DNA of 64,000 nt. It comes from an uncultured Ignavibacteriota bacterium (lineage in GTDB: Bacteria; Bacteroidota; Ignavibacteria; UBA10030; UBA8401). This document shows positions 37,505 to 47,148 of this stretch, one piece after another. Where the stretch lies: the NCBI GenBank assembly GCA_903861125.1, contig CAIOTF010000049.1, forward strand, positions 62,001-126,000. The letters are read 5' to 3'. Within the stretch, counting starts at the first letter, position 1, and the number at the start of each line of letters is the position of its first letter. Under the pieces are notes generated by a model. The model was not told the origin of the DNA, made no database searches, and was given only the letters and a program-made list of their open reading frames with translations. Made by a program: the position numbers and the translations under genes.

Positions 37505-38854
37505 ATGAACTCAGAGAAAAATTCCCGACGATATTTTTTGAAGACATCGGCGGTTGCCGCTGTTGGTGTAACATTGGGCGGATTGGGATTTACCGCAAAA
37601 AGTTATGCGCGGATCGTTGGTTCAAACGATCGATTGAATGTGGCCATCGTTGGCCTTGGCCGCCGTCTTGGTGCATTCTATGAACCGATCGCCGACAAAA
37701 ACAGCAATGTGCAGCTTGTGTACCTTTGCGATGTGATGCAGAGTCAGATGACCAAAGCGGCTGATAGTTTCTCAAAGCATATCGATTATACACCGAAACT
37801 CGAAGGAGATTTTTTTAAGGTCATTGCCGATCCGTCGGTCGATGCGGTCATCAATGCCACTCCGGATCACTGGCATGCTCCCGGTACATGGCTTGCAACA
37901 GCAGCCGGAAAACATGTTTATGTAGAAAAACCGTGCAGCCACAATCCGTACGAAGGCGAACTGCTGATTAAAGCGCAGAAAAAATTCGGCAAAGTGATCC
38001 AGATGGGAAATCAGCAGCGCTCTGCGCCCGAAACGATTGAGATCATCAGAATGATCCACGAAGGAATTATCGGAACGGCGTATCTTGCTCAGGCATTCTA
38101 TACTAATAATAGAGGCGAGGTCGTCGTTGCGAAAAAGGCTCCCGTTCCGGAAGGTCTGAACTGGGAACTTTGGCAGGGACCGGCTCCCAGAAAAGCGTAT
38201 GAACATGATACATGGAATTATAACTGGCATTGGTATGGATGGGATTATGGGACCGCTGAGACCGGTAATAACGCCACGCATGAATATGATATTGCACGCT
38301 GGGCGCTGCAGGTGGAGTTCCCCGAAAAAGTGATCGTCGATGCGGAAAAATATCATTGGAAGGAAGACGGCTGGACCGTTTACGATACGATGGATGCTAC
38401 ATTTAAATTCCCCGGAAATAAGACCATAAAATGGGATGGAAAGAGCCGCAATAATTACGAAACATTTAAGGCAGGACGCGGCACTATTATTTACGGCACA
38501 GAAGGTTCCGTCTGGGTTGACCGGGGTGGTTACATCTTGTATGACCGGAACGGGAAAGAAATACGCAGAAATCAGTCGGCCGGCAAAGAAGGTGGCACGC
38601 AATTGGGCGGCGGTGGAGATATGTCCACGCTGCATGTCCGGAATTTCTTCCAGGCCATTCGCGGGAAGGAAAAACAACGGTCGCCGATCGATGAAGGAGC
38701 AACGAGCACATTGCTGTGTCATTTATCCAATATCGCATACCGGACCGGAGAAGTGCTGGAATGCGACACGAAGAACGGTCATATCACGAATAGCGCAAAA
38801 GCAATGAAGCTCTGGAAACGTGAATATGAAAAAGGTTGGGAGCCGGCATTCTGA
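37505..38854 (+). CDS. Gfo/Idh/MocA-family oxidoreductase, Tat-exported
   Basis: A 449-residue NAD(P)-dependent sugar oxidoreductase. The N-terminus is a twin-arginine signal (NSRRYFLKTSAVAAVG). The Rossmann motif is LNVAIVGLGRR near residue 45; the catalytic Lys motif is VYVEKPCSHN near residue 140. The C-terminal half has the DUF-type extension with many Trp/His (WNYNWHWYGWDYGTAETGNN) typical of the exported subgroup in Bacteroidota and Planctomycetota. It is linked to the DUF1080 gene, suggesting oxidation of a glycoside at C3. The exact substrate is unknown. Confidence 0.88.
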   Translation: MNSEKNSRRYFLKTSAVAAVGVTLGGLGFTAKSYARIVGSNDRLNVAIVGLGRRLGAFYEPIADKNSNVQLVYLCDVMQSQMTKAADSFSKHIDYTPKLEGDFFKVIADPSVDAVINATPDHWHAPGTWLATAAGKHVYVEKPCSHNPYEGELLIKAQKKFGKVIQMGNQQRSAPETIEIIRMIHEGIIGTAYLAQAFYTNNRGEVVVAKKAPVPEGLNWELWQGPAPRKAYEHDTWNYNWHWYGWDYGTAETGNNATHEYDIARWALQVEFPEKVIVDAEKYHWKEDGWTVYDTMDATFKFPGNKTIKWDGKSRNNYETFKAGRGTIIYGTEGSVWVDRGGYILYDRNGKEIRRNQSAGKEGGTQLGGGGDMSTLHVRNFFQAIRGKEKQRSPIDEGATSTLLCHLSNIAYRTGEVLECDTKNGHITNSAKAMKLWKREYEKGWEPAF

Positions 38855-39045
38855 TTTTGAGATTGACGGCGCAGCACTACACCAAACAAAGTCATTTGGT
38901 TAGTCCGGATGGCTTTCCATCAAGACGTATTGAAGGATGATCGGGAGTTGTATCGTCACAGATTATTTTACATTGACCAGAAACCCTTTGTTTAGCAGAT
39001 GTCTCAAATAAATATTGATAATAATGTAACGGCGGAAATATTCGT

Positions 39046-40371
39046 ATGCGTGTATCATCCTTCAGTATATTTTTCATGTTTGCCGTAATGACATTGCATT
39101 CGCAAGCATTGAACGAACCGGCGACCGTCATCTGGAATATTGACAATTGTTCTTCGATCGGCGGATATCCTGTTACGGTGTTTGGGAATCCGTCCGTCAA
39201 AGAATTTCCTATCGGTAAGGCGATGGTCTTTGATGGAATTGATGATGGATTGATCGTTCAGGGTTGCCCGATGAACAAAAGCTCCGAATTCACAGTCGAG
39301 ATCATTTTTAGGCCCGATTCTTCTTTCCCCGAAAATATTGAACAGCGTTTTTTACACATTCAAAAACCAAATTTTGAACATCGGCGGATGCTTCTGGAAT
39401 TAAGATTGAATGATAAGCAAGAATGGATCGTCGATACTCATGTTAGAGCCGACTCAAATTATTTAACATCGCTTGCCAAAGACTATCCTCATCCTGTTGA
39501 TCGATGGTATCATGTAGCACTTGTTTATAAGGATGGAGTTGCATCGCATTATGTCAACGGAATCAAAGAGATGAGCGGTCCGATAAACTATATTCCGGTT
39601 GACAGCGCCCATGTGTCGCTTGGCATGAGAATGAACCAGAAGTCATTCTTCAAAGGGGCGATCAAATCCGTTCGTTTGTCAAACGTTGCGCTTTCCCCTT
39701 CCGGCTTTATGCAGTCCGGCCTTGTCCCAAAGACCGTTGGAGACAAGTTTTCTCAACGGATATTATTTTCGGATGACTTTGAAATAAACAACAAGAACTG
39801 GATTTCTGAATTTGAAGATCCGTCGTCATCAAACACAAAGATCACCAAAGGAGTGCTTGATGTCAGTGCTTCAGCCGGCGCAACGGTCTGGTTCAACAAA
39901 AAACTTTCGGGGAACATCATGATCACTTACGATGCGGTCGTCATAAATGGCGGCGGACCGAATGACCGTGTATCCGATCTGAATGCATTTTGGATGGCAA
40001 CAGATCCTGCCAATGCGAACATCTATACGCGTAACGGAAAATTCTCTTCCTATGATAATTTGAATCTCTATTATAGCGGTATCGGCGGCCATGATAATGA
40101 GACGACGAGATTCAGAAAATATCACAGCAACGGCGAAAAACCGGTGATCAAAGAGTACCTTGATAAGGCCCATTTATTGAAGGGAAACCTGAAGTATAAG
40201 ATAAAGATCGTTGTCAATAATGGCATCGTCCAATTGTATTGCAACGATGAACTCTATTTTGATTACCTGGACACACAACCATACCGCGAAGGGTATTTTG
40301 CTTTTCGAACAACAAGAAGCCATCAAATATTTGACAATTTCAAGGTATACCAAATTGAATCGGAGAAATAG
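39046..40371 (+). CDS. LamG domain plus DUF6250 protein
   Basis: A 441-residue exported protein (signal to ~HSQA). Residues ~45-220 form a LamG/concanavalin-type domain (MVFDGIDDGLIVQG, EFTVEIIFRPDSSF, RWYHVALVYKDGVASHYVNG). Residues ~240-440 match the DUF6250 jelly-roll (ILFSDDFEINNKNWISEFED, FWMATDPANANIYTRNGKF, YKIKIVVNNGIVQLYCND). Such proteins occur in polysaccharide-utilisation loci and are thought to bind or cleave uronate glycans. It starts 190 nt after the oxidoreductase gene. No catalytic residue is assigned. Confidence 0.75.
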   Translation: MRVSSFSIFFMFAVMTLHSQALNEPATVIWNIDNCSSIGGYPVTVFGNPSVKEFPIGKAMVFDGIDDGLIVQGCPMNKSSEFTVEIIFRPDSSFPENIEQRFLHIQKPNFEHRRMLLELRLNDKQEWIVDTHVRADSNYLTSLAKDYPHPVDRWYHVALVYKDGVASHYVNGIKEMSGPINYIPVDSAHVSLGMRMNQKSFFKGAIKSVRLSNVALSPSGFMQSGLVPKTVGDKFSQRILFSDDFEINNKNWISEFEDPSSSNTKITKGVLDVSASAGATVWFNKKLSGNIMITYDAVVINGGGPNDRVSDLNAFWMATDPANANIYTRNGKFSSYDNLNLYYSGIGGHDNETTRFRKYHSNGEKPVIKEYLDKAHLLKGNLKYKIKIVVNNGIVQLYCNDELYFDYLDTQPYREGYFAFRTTRSHQIFDNFKVYQIESEK

Positions 40372-40375
40372 TAGA

Positions 40376-41581
40376 ATGGTACATTCAATCAAATTGATTT
40401 TCTTCGTCGGTTTTGTAAACCTTGTTTTGTTTGCCCAATCGGGTCCCCGTAAACCGGTATTTCTTGATGTGACGCAGATTGAAAAATTTCATTCTGCATT
40501 GACAAAAAAATCCACTGATGTAAAACCAATTCTTGCAGATTTTCTCCGTGATGCCGATTCTCTTCTCACCAAGAAACCTCTATCGGTTATGGACAAACAG
40601 CAAACGCCTCCAAGCGGAGACAAGCATGATTTTATGAGCATGGGTCCGTATTGGTGGCCGGATTCATCAAAACCTGACGGATTGCCGTACATCCGAAAAG
40701 ACGGTCAGCGAAATCCTGAGTATTACACGATCTCCGACCAATTATTTTTTAGCAAGATGGTGCAAGCGGTAGAAAAATTATCAATTGCATATGCAATCAC
40801 GAACGACCCCCGCTATTCTGCCAAAGGAGCAGAACTCCTGCGCACCTGGTTTTTGGATAAACGGACAAAAATGAATCCGAATATGAACCACGCTCAATAT
40901 ATTCCCGGTATCAATACGGGAAGAGGAATAGGAATTATTGAAACGCGTTATATTTTTAAAATTCTGGATGCACTTTGTTTGCTTGAACCCTCCCGCGAAT
41001 GGAAAAAAAAGGATCGTCAGCAAATGAACGGTTGGCTGGACGAATATTTTCTATGGTTGACGACCCATCAATACGGTATTGATGAATCAAACGAAAAAAA
41101 TAATCATGGCACATGGTATGACGTTCAGACGGTTTCGCTTGCTTTATACCTTGGCAAAAAAGATGTCGCCGCAAGAATCCTGGAACAGGCAAAATCAAAA
41201 AGAATCGCCGTGCAAATTGAAGTTGACGGGAAACAACCGCTGGAACTGGCCAGAACAAGGTCGTGGAGTTACAGTACGATGAATCTCACCGCATTCTTCC
41301 ACCTTGCAACGCTTGGAGAAACAGCGGGGGTTGATCTATGGAATTATAAAAAGGCCGACGGAACTTCAATCAGAAAAGCCCTTGATTATCTTTTACCCTT
41401 TGCTGTTGATATGAGCGCATGGAAATATCAGCAGATTAGCAAAATTGAAGATGACGCACTGTTGAAACTGCTCTTAGTTGCTCAAAACAAGTTTGATGAA
41501 AATGAATATTCCGGCTGGAAGAAAAAAATCTATCCCGGAAAACGCATATTGACTGTTGAAGAGATGATAAATGTATTCTAA
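40376..41581 (+). CDS. Alginate-lyase-domain enzyme, PL38-like
   Basis: A ~401-residue exported enzyme. The start at 40376 (MVHSIKLIFFVGFVNLVLFAQ) is 4 nt after the upstream stop and gives a signal peptide; an open frame back to 40211 overlaps the previous gene and is not used. The alginate_lyase (PF05426) pattern is clear: HDFMSMGPYWWPDSSKPDG, GINTGRGIGIIETRYI, WLTTHQYGIDESNEKNNHGTW. The Asn-His-Gly block and Tyr residues nearby are the likely active site in the (alpha/alpha) toroid. A paralogue lies at 45922-47112. PL38 members cleave glucuronan or alginate; assignment to PL38 rather than PL5 is inference. Confidence 0.85.
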   Translation: MVHSIKLIFFVGFVNLVLFAQSGPRKPVFLDVTQIEKFHSALTKKSTDVKPILADFLRDADSLLTKKPLSVMDKQQTPPSGDKHDFMSMGPYWWPDSSKPDGLPYIRKDGQRNPEYYTISDQLFFSKMVQAVEKLSIAYAITNDPRYSAKGAELLRTWFLDKRTKMNPNMNHAQYIPGINTGRGIGIIETRYIFKILDALCLLEPSREWKKKDRQQMNGWLDEYFLWLTTHQYGIDESNEKNNHGTWYDVQTVSLALYLGKKDVAARILEQAKSKRIAVQIEVDGKQPLELARTRSWSYSTMNLTAFFHLATLGETAGVDLWNYKKADGTSIRKALDYLLPFAVDMSAWKYQQISKIEDDALLKLLLVAQNKFDENEYSGWKKKIYPGKRILTVEEMINVF

Positions 41582-41626
41582 TACAGACAAATATCCGCTG
41601 AAAACAATAGACAAGAGGTGATTCCA

Positions 41627-43621
41627 ATGCCAGCGATCATGAATAAGCGCAATTCACATTTGCCGGATTATATGAAGCGTTTTTCTCAATCTTTAGAGAA
41701 TATGAAGATTCCTTCACGGATTGTCTTTCTCTTTTTAGGTGTTGTCTCCACAATATGGTTTCTCATACGTGTGATCCCGAAACCGACCCGGGCTACGTAT
41801 CCCTGCATGCAGGCCGCATATCCGTTTATGTCCGGATTTATTGCTTATCTATTAGGAATTGCTGCAACGATGTTTGCGTTCAAAAAATCAAAAAAAGGTT
41901 TTATGAATGCCAGGTACATTGCAGCATTTGCTTTTCTGTTTATTTCTGTCATTGCCGCACTCTTCACACTGACAGCCGATTCAACTCCCGTCTATGCAAA
42001 TTCAAAATTAATGCTTGGTCCAAATCAACCGGTTGGGATAGCGAGAGGTGTCTTCCCCGGAAGGGTCGTATGGGTGTGGGATCCGAAATCAACCAATGAA
42101 AACTGCACAAATCTGTTCGGCGACGGCTGGTTCATGGAAAAAAATACCGATCTAACGGTAGTCAATTCTATGCTGGCCGATGTTGTTAAAAAACTGAGCG
42201 GAAAAAATACCATTAAAGATTCCTGGGATACGTTCTTCAAATACTTTAATAATCAGCATAGCAAAGGAGAGGTTGGATATACGGAGGGCGAAAAAATATT
42301 TATCCGGACCAATCAGGTAAGCGCCAGTTCCGGCACGTATAACACAACAACATTCGAGATTCTCGATCAAAAACGGTACGGAATGGCGGAGACATCACCG
42401 CAGATTGTTCTGGCGCTACTCCGTCAACTGGTCAATGACTATGGAGTGAAACAGGAATACATCTCCGTCGGCGATCCGATGAAGCATATGTATAAACATT
42501 TTTACGACATGCTCCATAATGAATTTCCGAATGTGACCTACCTCGATTCCGACGGCAAGGTCGGAAGAACCAAGCCGATCTCAAGTTCGCGGCCGGTGAT
42601 CTATTATTCGGATCGCGGCAGCATTCTTAAAGATGGCGGTACTACAGGCAATGCGGTGGTGTATGATTACTATCCAACGGTGATCACGGAAGCAAATTAT
42701 GTGATCATAGTTCCGGCGATGAAAGCACATGCGCGAGCCGGTGTTACGCTGAATGGCAAGATACATTTCGGATCCAATTTGCGGGGAAGTGCAACGCATT
42801 TGCACGGCGGCTTGGTCTCGCCGGACAAAGTTTCTACGCGCACCGGATACGGATTATATCGCGTTCAGGTCGATTTGATGGGGCACAAAGATCTGGGACA
42901 AAAAACCCTCCTCTTTATTCTCGATGCTCTTTGGGGAGGATCAGAAGCGAACGATCCCCCGAGAAAATTTCTTATGGCTCCGTTCAATAATGATTGGACC
43001 TCGTCGATTATGGTCTCACAGGATCAGGTGGCTCTCGAATCTGTCGGTTTTGATTTCCTGAAGAACGAATTCTCTGCCGGAAATCCTTTCGGATCGTATC
43101 CCCAGATGGTCGGATCGGACGATCATATTCTGCAGGCAGCGGATTCAACCTACTGGCCGGCCGGATTCAAATACGATCCGGAAGGTAACGGTACTTCTCT
43201 TCCCAGTTTAGGCGTTTGTGAACATTGGAACAATTCCACGGATAAACAGTATTCCAGAAATCTAAAGACCGGAAACGGGATTGAACTGATGTTTATCGAC
43301 AATTCGGTGACATCCGTTTCCGGTAACGAAACAGTCCGACCGGTTTCGTTCGATCTGCTGCAATGTTATCCGAATCCGTTCAATCCCAGCACAACGATCC
43401 AATATCAGCTTCAAAACGCGGGGAATGTTTCTCTTGTTGTGACCGATATTCACGGACGGATCATTTCAACACTTGTTGATGGTTACCAGAACTCAGGAAA
43501 ATTCCAATACCGTTGGGAGGCAAAGGATCAATATTCCGCCCCTGTCGCAAGCGGAATATATTTTGTAACGATCAGAACGAGTGAATTTACAAAAACGATC
43601 AAACTTCTGTTTGTGAAGTAA
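41627..43621 (+). CDS. DUF362-domain protein with N-terminal membrane segments and T9SS sorting domain
   Basis: A ~664-residue protein; ATG at 41627 follows AAGAGGTG. Residues ~35-120 contain three hydrophobic segments (IVFLFLGVVSTIWFLI, FMSGFIAYLLGIAATMFAF, YIAAFAFLFISVIAALFTL), the last possibly a cleavable signal before VYANSK. Residues ~130-560 match DUF362 (VVWVWDPKSTNEN, YISVGDPMKHMYKHFYDML, ANYVIIVPAMKAHARAGVTL, LFILDALWGG). The last ~85 residues are a T9SS type A sorting domain (CYPNPFNPSTTIQYQL). Multi-span N-terminus together with a T9SS signal is unusual. Function of DUF362 is unknown. Confidence 0.8.
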   Translation: MPAIMNKRNSHLPDYMKRFSQSLENMKIPSRIVFLFLGVVSTIWFLIRVIPKPTRATYPCMQAAYPFMSGFIAYLLGIAATMFAFKKSKKGFMNARYIAAFAFLFISVIAALFTLTADSTPVYANSKLMLGPNQPVGIARGVFPGRVVWVWDPKSTNENCTNLFGDGWFMEKNTDLTVVNSMLADVVKKLSGKNTIKDSWDTFFKYFNNQHSKGEVGYTEGEKIFIRTNQVSASSGTYNTTTFEILDQKRYGMAETSPQIVLALLRQLVNDYGVKQEYISVGDPMKHMYKHFYDMLHNEFPNVTYLDSDGKVGRTKPISSSRPVIYYSDRGSILKDGGTTGNAVVYDYYPTVITEANYVIIVPAMKAHARAGVTLNGKIHFGSNLRGSATHLHGGLVSPDKVSTRTGYGLYRVQVDLMGHKDLGQKTLLFILDALWGGSEANDPPRKFLMAPFNNDWTSSIMVSQDQVALESVGFDFLKNEFSAGNPFGSYPQMVGSDDHILQAADSTYWPAGFKYDPEGNGTSLPSLGVCEHWNNSTDKQYSRNLKTGNGIELMFIDNSVTSVSGNETVRPVSFDLLQCYPNPFNPSTTIQYQLQNAGNVSLVVTDIHGRIISTLVDGYQNSGKFQYRWEAKDQYSAPVASGIYFVTIRTSEFTKTIKLLFVK

Positions 43622-43665
43622 CATAGAGTTGAAGAATATTTACAGGGTTACCAAGAAAGAAAACC

Positions 43666-45777
43666 ATGGCTAAACTTTCCAAACGCATATTGTTCATAGC
43701 ATATATTGTGGCGCTGGTCTCTCATGCTCAAATAAAAAAAGAAGACATTGGGAAGTCCATTATCATCAGTGAATTGCAGCATCCGTATCTATTCTTTACG
43801 AATGATGAGAAGCCAAAAATATTGGAAAGAATTAAAACTGATCCCGAATGCAGAATAATCATGAAAGGATTATTGCTTGAAGGAAACCGATTCATCAGAA
43901 TGCCGTTCCAGAAAAAAATATTGCTCCAGACGAGACATCCGCGATTTGAACCGGAGAACGAAGCGGCATCGTATCTTGCCGAAATTTCAAAAGGTGCTTT
44001 GACGCTCTCATTTCTATATCAAATGACCGGTAATACGGAATATACGCCTCGGGCAATTGAATATGCCGAAGCGATCTGCGATGCTCCGGAATGGATTAAC
44101 GGCGCTCATACTTTTGATATCATCTATCCAAGAGTATGGCCGCGGAATGTTCCGGATGATCAGGTACTGTTTTCCTATGATCTGAATTCGGCACGCGTAT
44201 CACGGGTACTTTCCACCGTATACGATTGGCTCTATCCGGTGATGACCATCCGGCAGCGTGATAAACTCCGGAATGCAATTCTGGAGAAGGCGATCACCCG
44301 CGTGCGCGGAAATTATGAATTCTTCTGGTGGTCGTCGGCGTACCGCTGCAATTGGTCCGCGATCTGTTTTAGCGGACTTGGAATCTCATCGCTGGCATTA
44401 TTAAAAGAACATCCGCAGTTGACCGATGTTGTTGCCGAATCATACAACAGGATCACTCTGGCGTATGATCAGATCGGAGAGGAAGGCGGTTGGCAGGAAG
44501 GACGGGGATATTACGGATACATGGTTCACAGCGGAGCATACTTCATGGATGCTCTGAAGCGCATGTCAAACGGAAAGATCAATCTATTCCTGCATCCCAA
44601 GATCCGTGCGAATGCGTACGATTTTCAATTGTATGCTTTAACGGCAGCGTTTGGAGATAGCGAAGGGAAAAACGGGGGACCCACGTACGCCATAAATAAA
44701 TATGTTTCGGAAACCGGAAGCGCAACATCGGCATTTTATAGAAATACATTTTTCGGAGACGGCGACGATATCTTCGACATACTCTGGCCGAGAAGCAGTG
44801 TGCAGGGAGTTGAACCGCAGCAAAAATCCAGGCTGTTCAAAAATATCGATTGGGCGCTCCTCCGCAGCGATTTTCTTGATCCGTCTAAAGTTACCATTGC
44901 CTGCAAGGCCGGATTCAACGACGATCCTCATCACGGACATCTTGACTGCGGACAGTTCAGCCTTACCTGGAAGAATATCCCATTCATCAAAGATCTTGGA
45001 AGCATGAAGTACGACGAGCAATATTTTAACAATGAGCGTTTTGATTATCTCTATGCATCGAGTGAAGGTCATAATGTGATTGCTGTGAATGGTGAACAGC
45101 AGATAATTGCCAAAAAGAAAAACGAAAAATGGCAGGAAAATATAGGGGGAAAGATTCTCGATTTTCGGTCCGGTGAACAGAGGGATTATGTTCTGATGGA
45201 CCCGACCCATGCCTATCCGGGAAAAGAACTGAAGAAATGGCGCAGGAATATTGTTCTAGAAAAGCCGGTGGTTACATTGATCGTCGATGAGATAGAGACG
45301 GAGGTCGGTTCAAAGATCTCCGCCCGATTTTTCCCCGGCGTTGGTAAAAATACTTTGATCGAAGGGCACGATTCACCGGCAAACGAAAACGGAAGAACAA
45401 AAAATGAGATCGGTCAGGTAAGAGTATCGAAGGACCACGTTGTCCTAACCGATCATCGGGGAAATTCGATGGCGCTGATACCGGTAGTACTGAACAATGT
45501 ATTCTCGATCATTGATGATCGGTCTCCTAACCTGCTTGTGGCAAAAAGTGCCGTTGTGGAATGGTTTCAGCATATCAATGTTGAAACGGTGGCGAAAGAG
45601 ACAAAAACAATAGTGGCAACATTGATTCTTCCTGTTGAAAACGAACAGGATGCACAGTCCAAAGTGAAATCGCTGAACGTATCCATGGTGAACATAGACT
45701 CTTTCAGCATAAGTTCCGGTGCATATCATTGGACATTTGAACGGAAAAAAGAGGGATATAGTTTAGCAAAAGACTGA
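43666..45777 (+). CDS. Heparinase II/III-like polysaccharide lyase (PL15/PL17-type fold)
   Basis: A 703-residue exported enzyme (signal to SHAQ). Residues ~40-380 form an alpha/alpha toroid; GEEGGWQEGRGYYGYMVHSG near residue 270 contains the likely catalytic Tyr pair. Residues ~395-690 are the heparinase II/III beta-sandwich with DDPHHGHLDCGQFSLTWK supplying the likely catalytic or metal His near residue 425. The layout fits exolytic lyases of PL15/PL17/PL21-type families; exact family not decided. It differs clearly from the PL17 enzyme at 55093. Likely periplasmic, releasing unsaturated uronate from oligosaccharides. Confidence 0.82.
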   Translation: MAKLSKRILFIAYIVALVSHAQIKKEDIGKSIIISELQHPYLFFTNDEKPKILERIKTDPECRIIMKGLLLEGNRFIRMPFQKKILLQTRHPRFEPENEAASYLAEISKGALTLSFLYQMTGNTEYTPRAIEYAEAICDAPEWINGAHTFDIIYPRVWPRNVPDDQVLFSYDLNSARVSRVLSTVYDWLYPVMTIRQRDKLRNAILEKAITRVRGNYEFFWWSSAYRCNWSAICFSGLGISSLALLKEHPQLTDVVAESYNRITLAYDQIGEEGGWQEGRGYYGYMVHSGAYFMDALKRMSNGKINLFLHPKIRANAYDFQLYALTAAFGDSEGKNGGPTYAINKYVSETGSATSAFYRNTFFGDGDDIFDILWPRSSVQGVEPQQKSRLFKNIDWALLRSDFLDPSKVTIACKAGFNDDPHHGHLDCGQFSLTWKNIPFIKDLGSMKYDEQYFNNERFDYLYASSEGHNVIAVNGEQQIIAKKKNEKWQENIGGKILDFRSGEQRDYVLMDPTHAYPGKELKKWRRNIVLEKPVVTLIVDEIETEVGSKISARFFPGVGKNTLIEGHDSPANENGRTKNEIGQVRVSKDHVVLTDHRGNSMALIPVVLNNVFSIIDDRSPNLLVAKSAVVEWFQHINVETVAKETKTIVATLILPVENEQDAQSKVKSLNVSMVNIDSFSISSGAYHWTFERKKEGYSLAKD

Positions 45778-45921
45778 TTGCTGTCTGAAAAATTATTGAT
45801 CGTTTCTGTTCGAATGAGGAATGACGGTCAAGAGTGTGTCGGGTGATAGCCCAGGGATGTAAAGACAGTATTACCATTGTAGGATATAACTTCTTCAACC
45901 ACAGTAAAATTTAGGCGTCGA

Positions 45922-47112
45922 ATGAAAATCAATACATTGAACTATATCATTTTTTGCATCAACACCCTATTCCTCATTTCGTGCAGTGGAGTGTCGGATA
46001 GTGTTGTGCCGTCTAGGTCTCTCAATCTGCCTGAATGGGAAAAAGAGAGAGTTCTGGCTGCCGCTGATAAATATTTGCTTGAGGAACCGGTCACGCTCAC
46101 ATCGTTCTCGTCGCCGAGAAGTGCCGGCGGGAAGCACGATTTCTTTTCGGAAGGTGATTACTGGTGGCCCGATTCAACGAATCCTGACGGGCCGTATATT
46201 CAAAAAGACGGCATGACCAATCCGGAAAACTTTGTTGATCACCGGAAAGCAATGGTGCGATTCAGCGTTCAGGTGGCGGCAATGACGGCGGCATATAAAA
46301 TTACCGGCGAAAAGCGTTTTGCCGCCCATGCGGTAAAACATCTGATGGCATGGTTCGTTAGCGGGGAGACGAGGATGAATCCTCATCTTCTGTATGCTCA
46401 GGCGATCAAAGGAAGATTTACGGGACGCGGGATCGGAATCATCGATACGATCCATCTCATCGAAGTTGCTCAGTCAATCATAGTCCTGAATAATGCCGGA
46501 GTATTCACGCCGCAGGAAATTGCTGATATCAAACAATGGTTTCGTGAATATATACAATGGCTTACGACGCATCAGTACGGAAAAGATGAAATGAATGCAA
46601 AAAATAATCACGGTACATGCTGGGTGATGCAGACCGCGATGTTTGCGAAATTGGTCGGCGATGAAGCCGTCATGGATTTTTGCCGATACCGGTATAAAGA
46701 GGTTTTGCTTCCCGGACAGATGGCCGCTGACGGAGGTTTCCCGCTCGAGTTAAAGAGAACAAAACCCTATAACTATTCGCTGTTCAATCTGGATGCGATG
46801 GCAGCCATTTGCCAGATCCTTTCCACAGAAAAGGATGATCTTTGGAACTATACGCTGCCGGACGGACGGCAGTTGAAAAAAGGGATCGAGTTTATGTATC
46901 CCTTCATCGCCGATAAATCGACCTGGAAATATCCCCCGGATGTGATGTTCTATGAATATTATCCGGTGCGTCAGCCGTCGTTGCTCTTTGCAGGGATCGC
47001 ATATAAAGAAATGAAATATATTGAGTTATGGAGAACGCTTGATCCGGACCCGAAGAACGAAGAAGTGATCCGGAATTTCCCGATTCGCCAGCCAATTCTT
47101 TGGATCGATTAA
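45922..47112 (+). CDS. Alginate-lyase-domain lipoprotein, PL38-like
   Basis: A 396-residue paralogue of the enzyme at 40376-41581, sharing KHDFFSEGDYWWPDSTNPDGP, RGIGIIDTIHLIEVAQ, WLTTHQYGKDEMNAKNNHGT and KRTKPYNYSLFNLDAM. A lipobox (FLISC) near residue 21 makes it a lipoprotein, unlike its paralogue. Catalysis by the Asn-His-Gly block and Tyr is expected as in PF05426 lyases. Duplicates with different anchoring may divide the work between free periplasm and membrane surface. It is followed after ~36 nt by the GH88-GH2 fusion. Confidence 0.84.
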   Translation: MKINTLNYIIFCINTLFLISCSGVSDSVVPSRSLNLPEWEKERVLAAADKYLLEEPVTLTSFSSPRSAGGKHDFFSEGDYWWPDSTNPDGPYIQKDGMTNPENFVDHRKAMVRFSVQVAAMTAAYKITGEKRFAAHAVKHLMAWFVSGETRMNPHLLYAQAIKGRFTGRGIGIIDTIHLIEVAQSIIVLNNAGVFTPQEIADIKQWFREYIQWLTTHQYGKDEMNAKNNHGTCWVMQTAMFAKLVGDEAVMDFCRYRYKEVLLPGQMAADGGFPLELKRTKPYNYSLFNLDAMAAICQILSTEKDDLWNYTLPDGRQLKKGIEFMYPFIADKSTWKYPPDVMFYEYYPVRQPSLLFAGIAYKEMKYIELWRTLDPDPKNEEVIRNFPIRQPILWID

Positions 47113-47148
47113 AAACATGACATGCCACGAAGACACACAGTGAACTCT

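Noticed and set aside
37772-38722. Long antisense open frame of about 316 codons inside the oxidoreductase gene
   Set aside because: It lies fully opposite a well-supported Gfo/Idh/MocA gene, has no ribosome binding site or recognisable motif, and reads as a codon-bias shadow. The antisense frame at 1291-1974 was rejected for the same reasons.
40211-40375. Extended N-terminus for the PL38-like lyase
   Set aside because: This part overlaps the end of the LamG/DUF6250 gene in another frame and lacks signal-peptide character; the ATG at 40376 gives a proper signal.
47123-47137. 15-nt repeat TGCCACGAAGACACA, also at 3954-3968
   Set aside because: Two copies of a short intergenic phrase are not enough to call an element. 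It was useful only to argue that the ATG at 47122 is not the true start.
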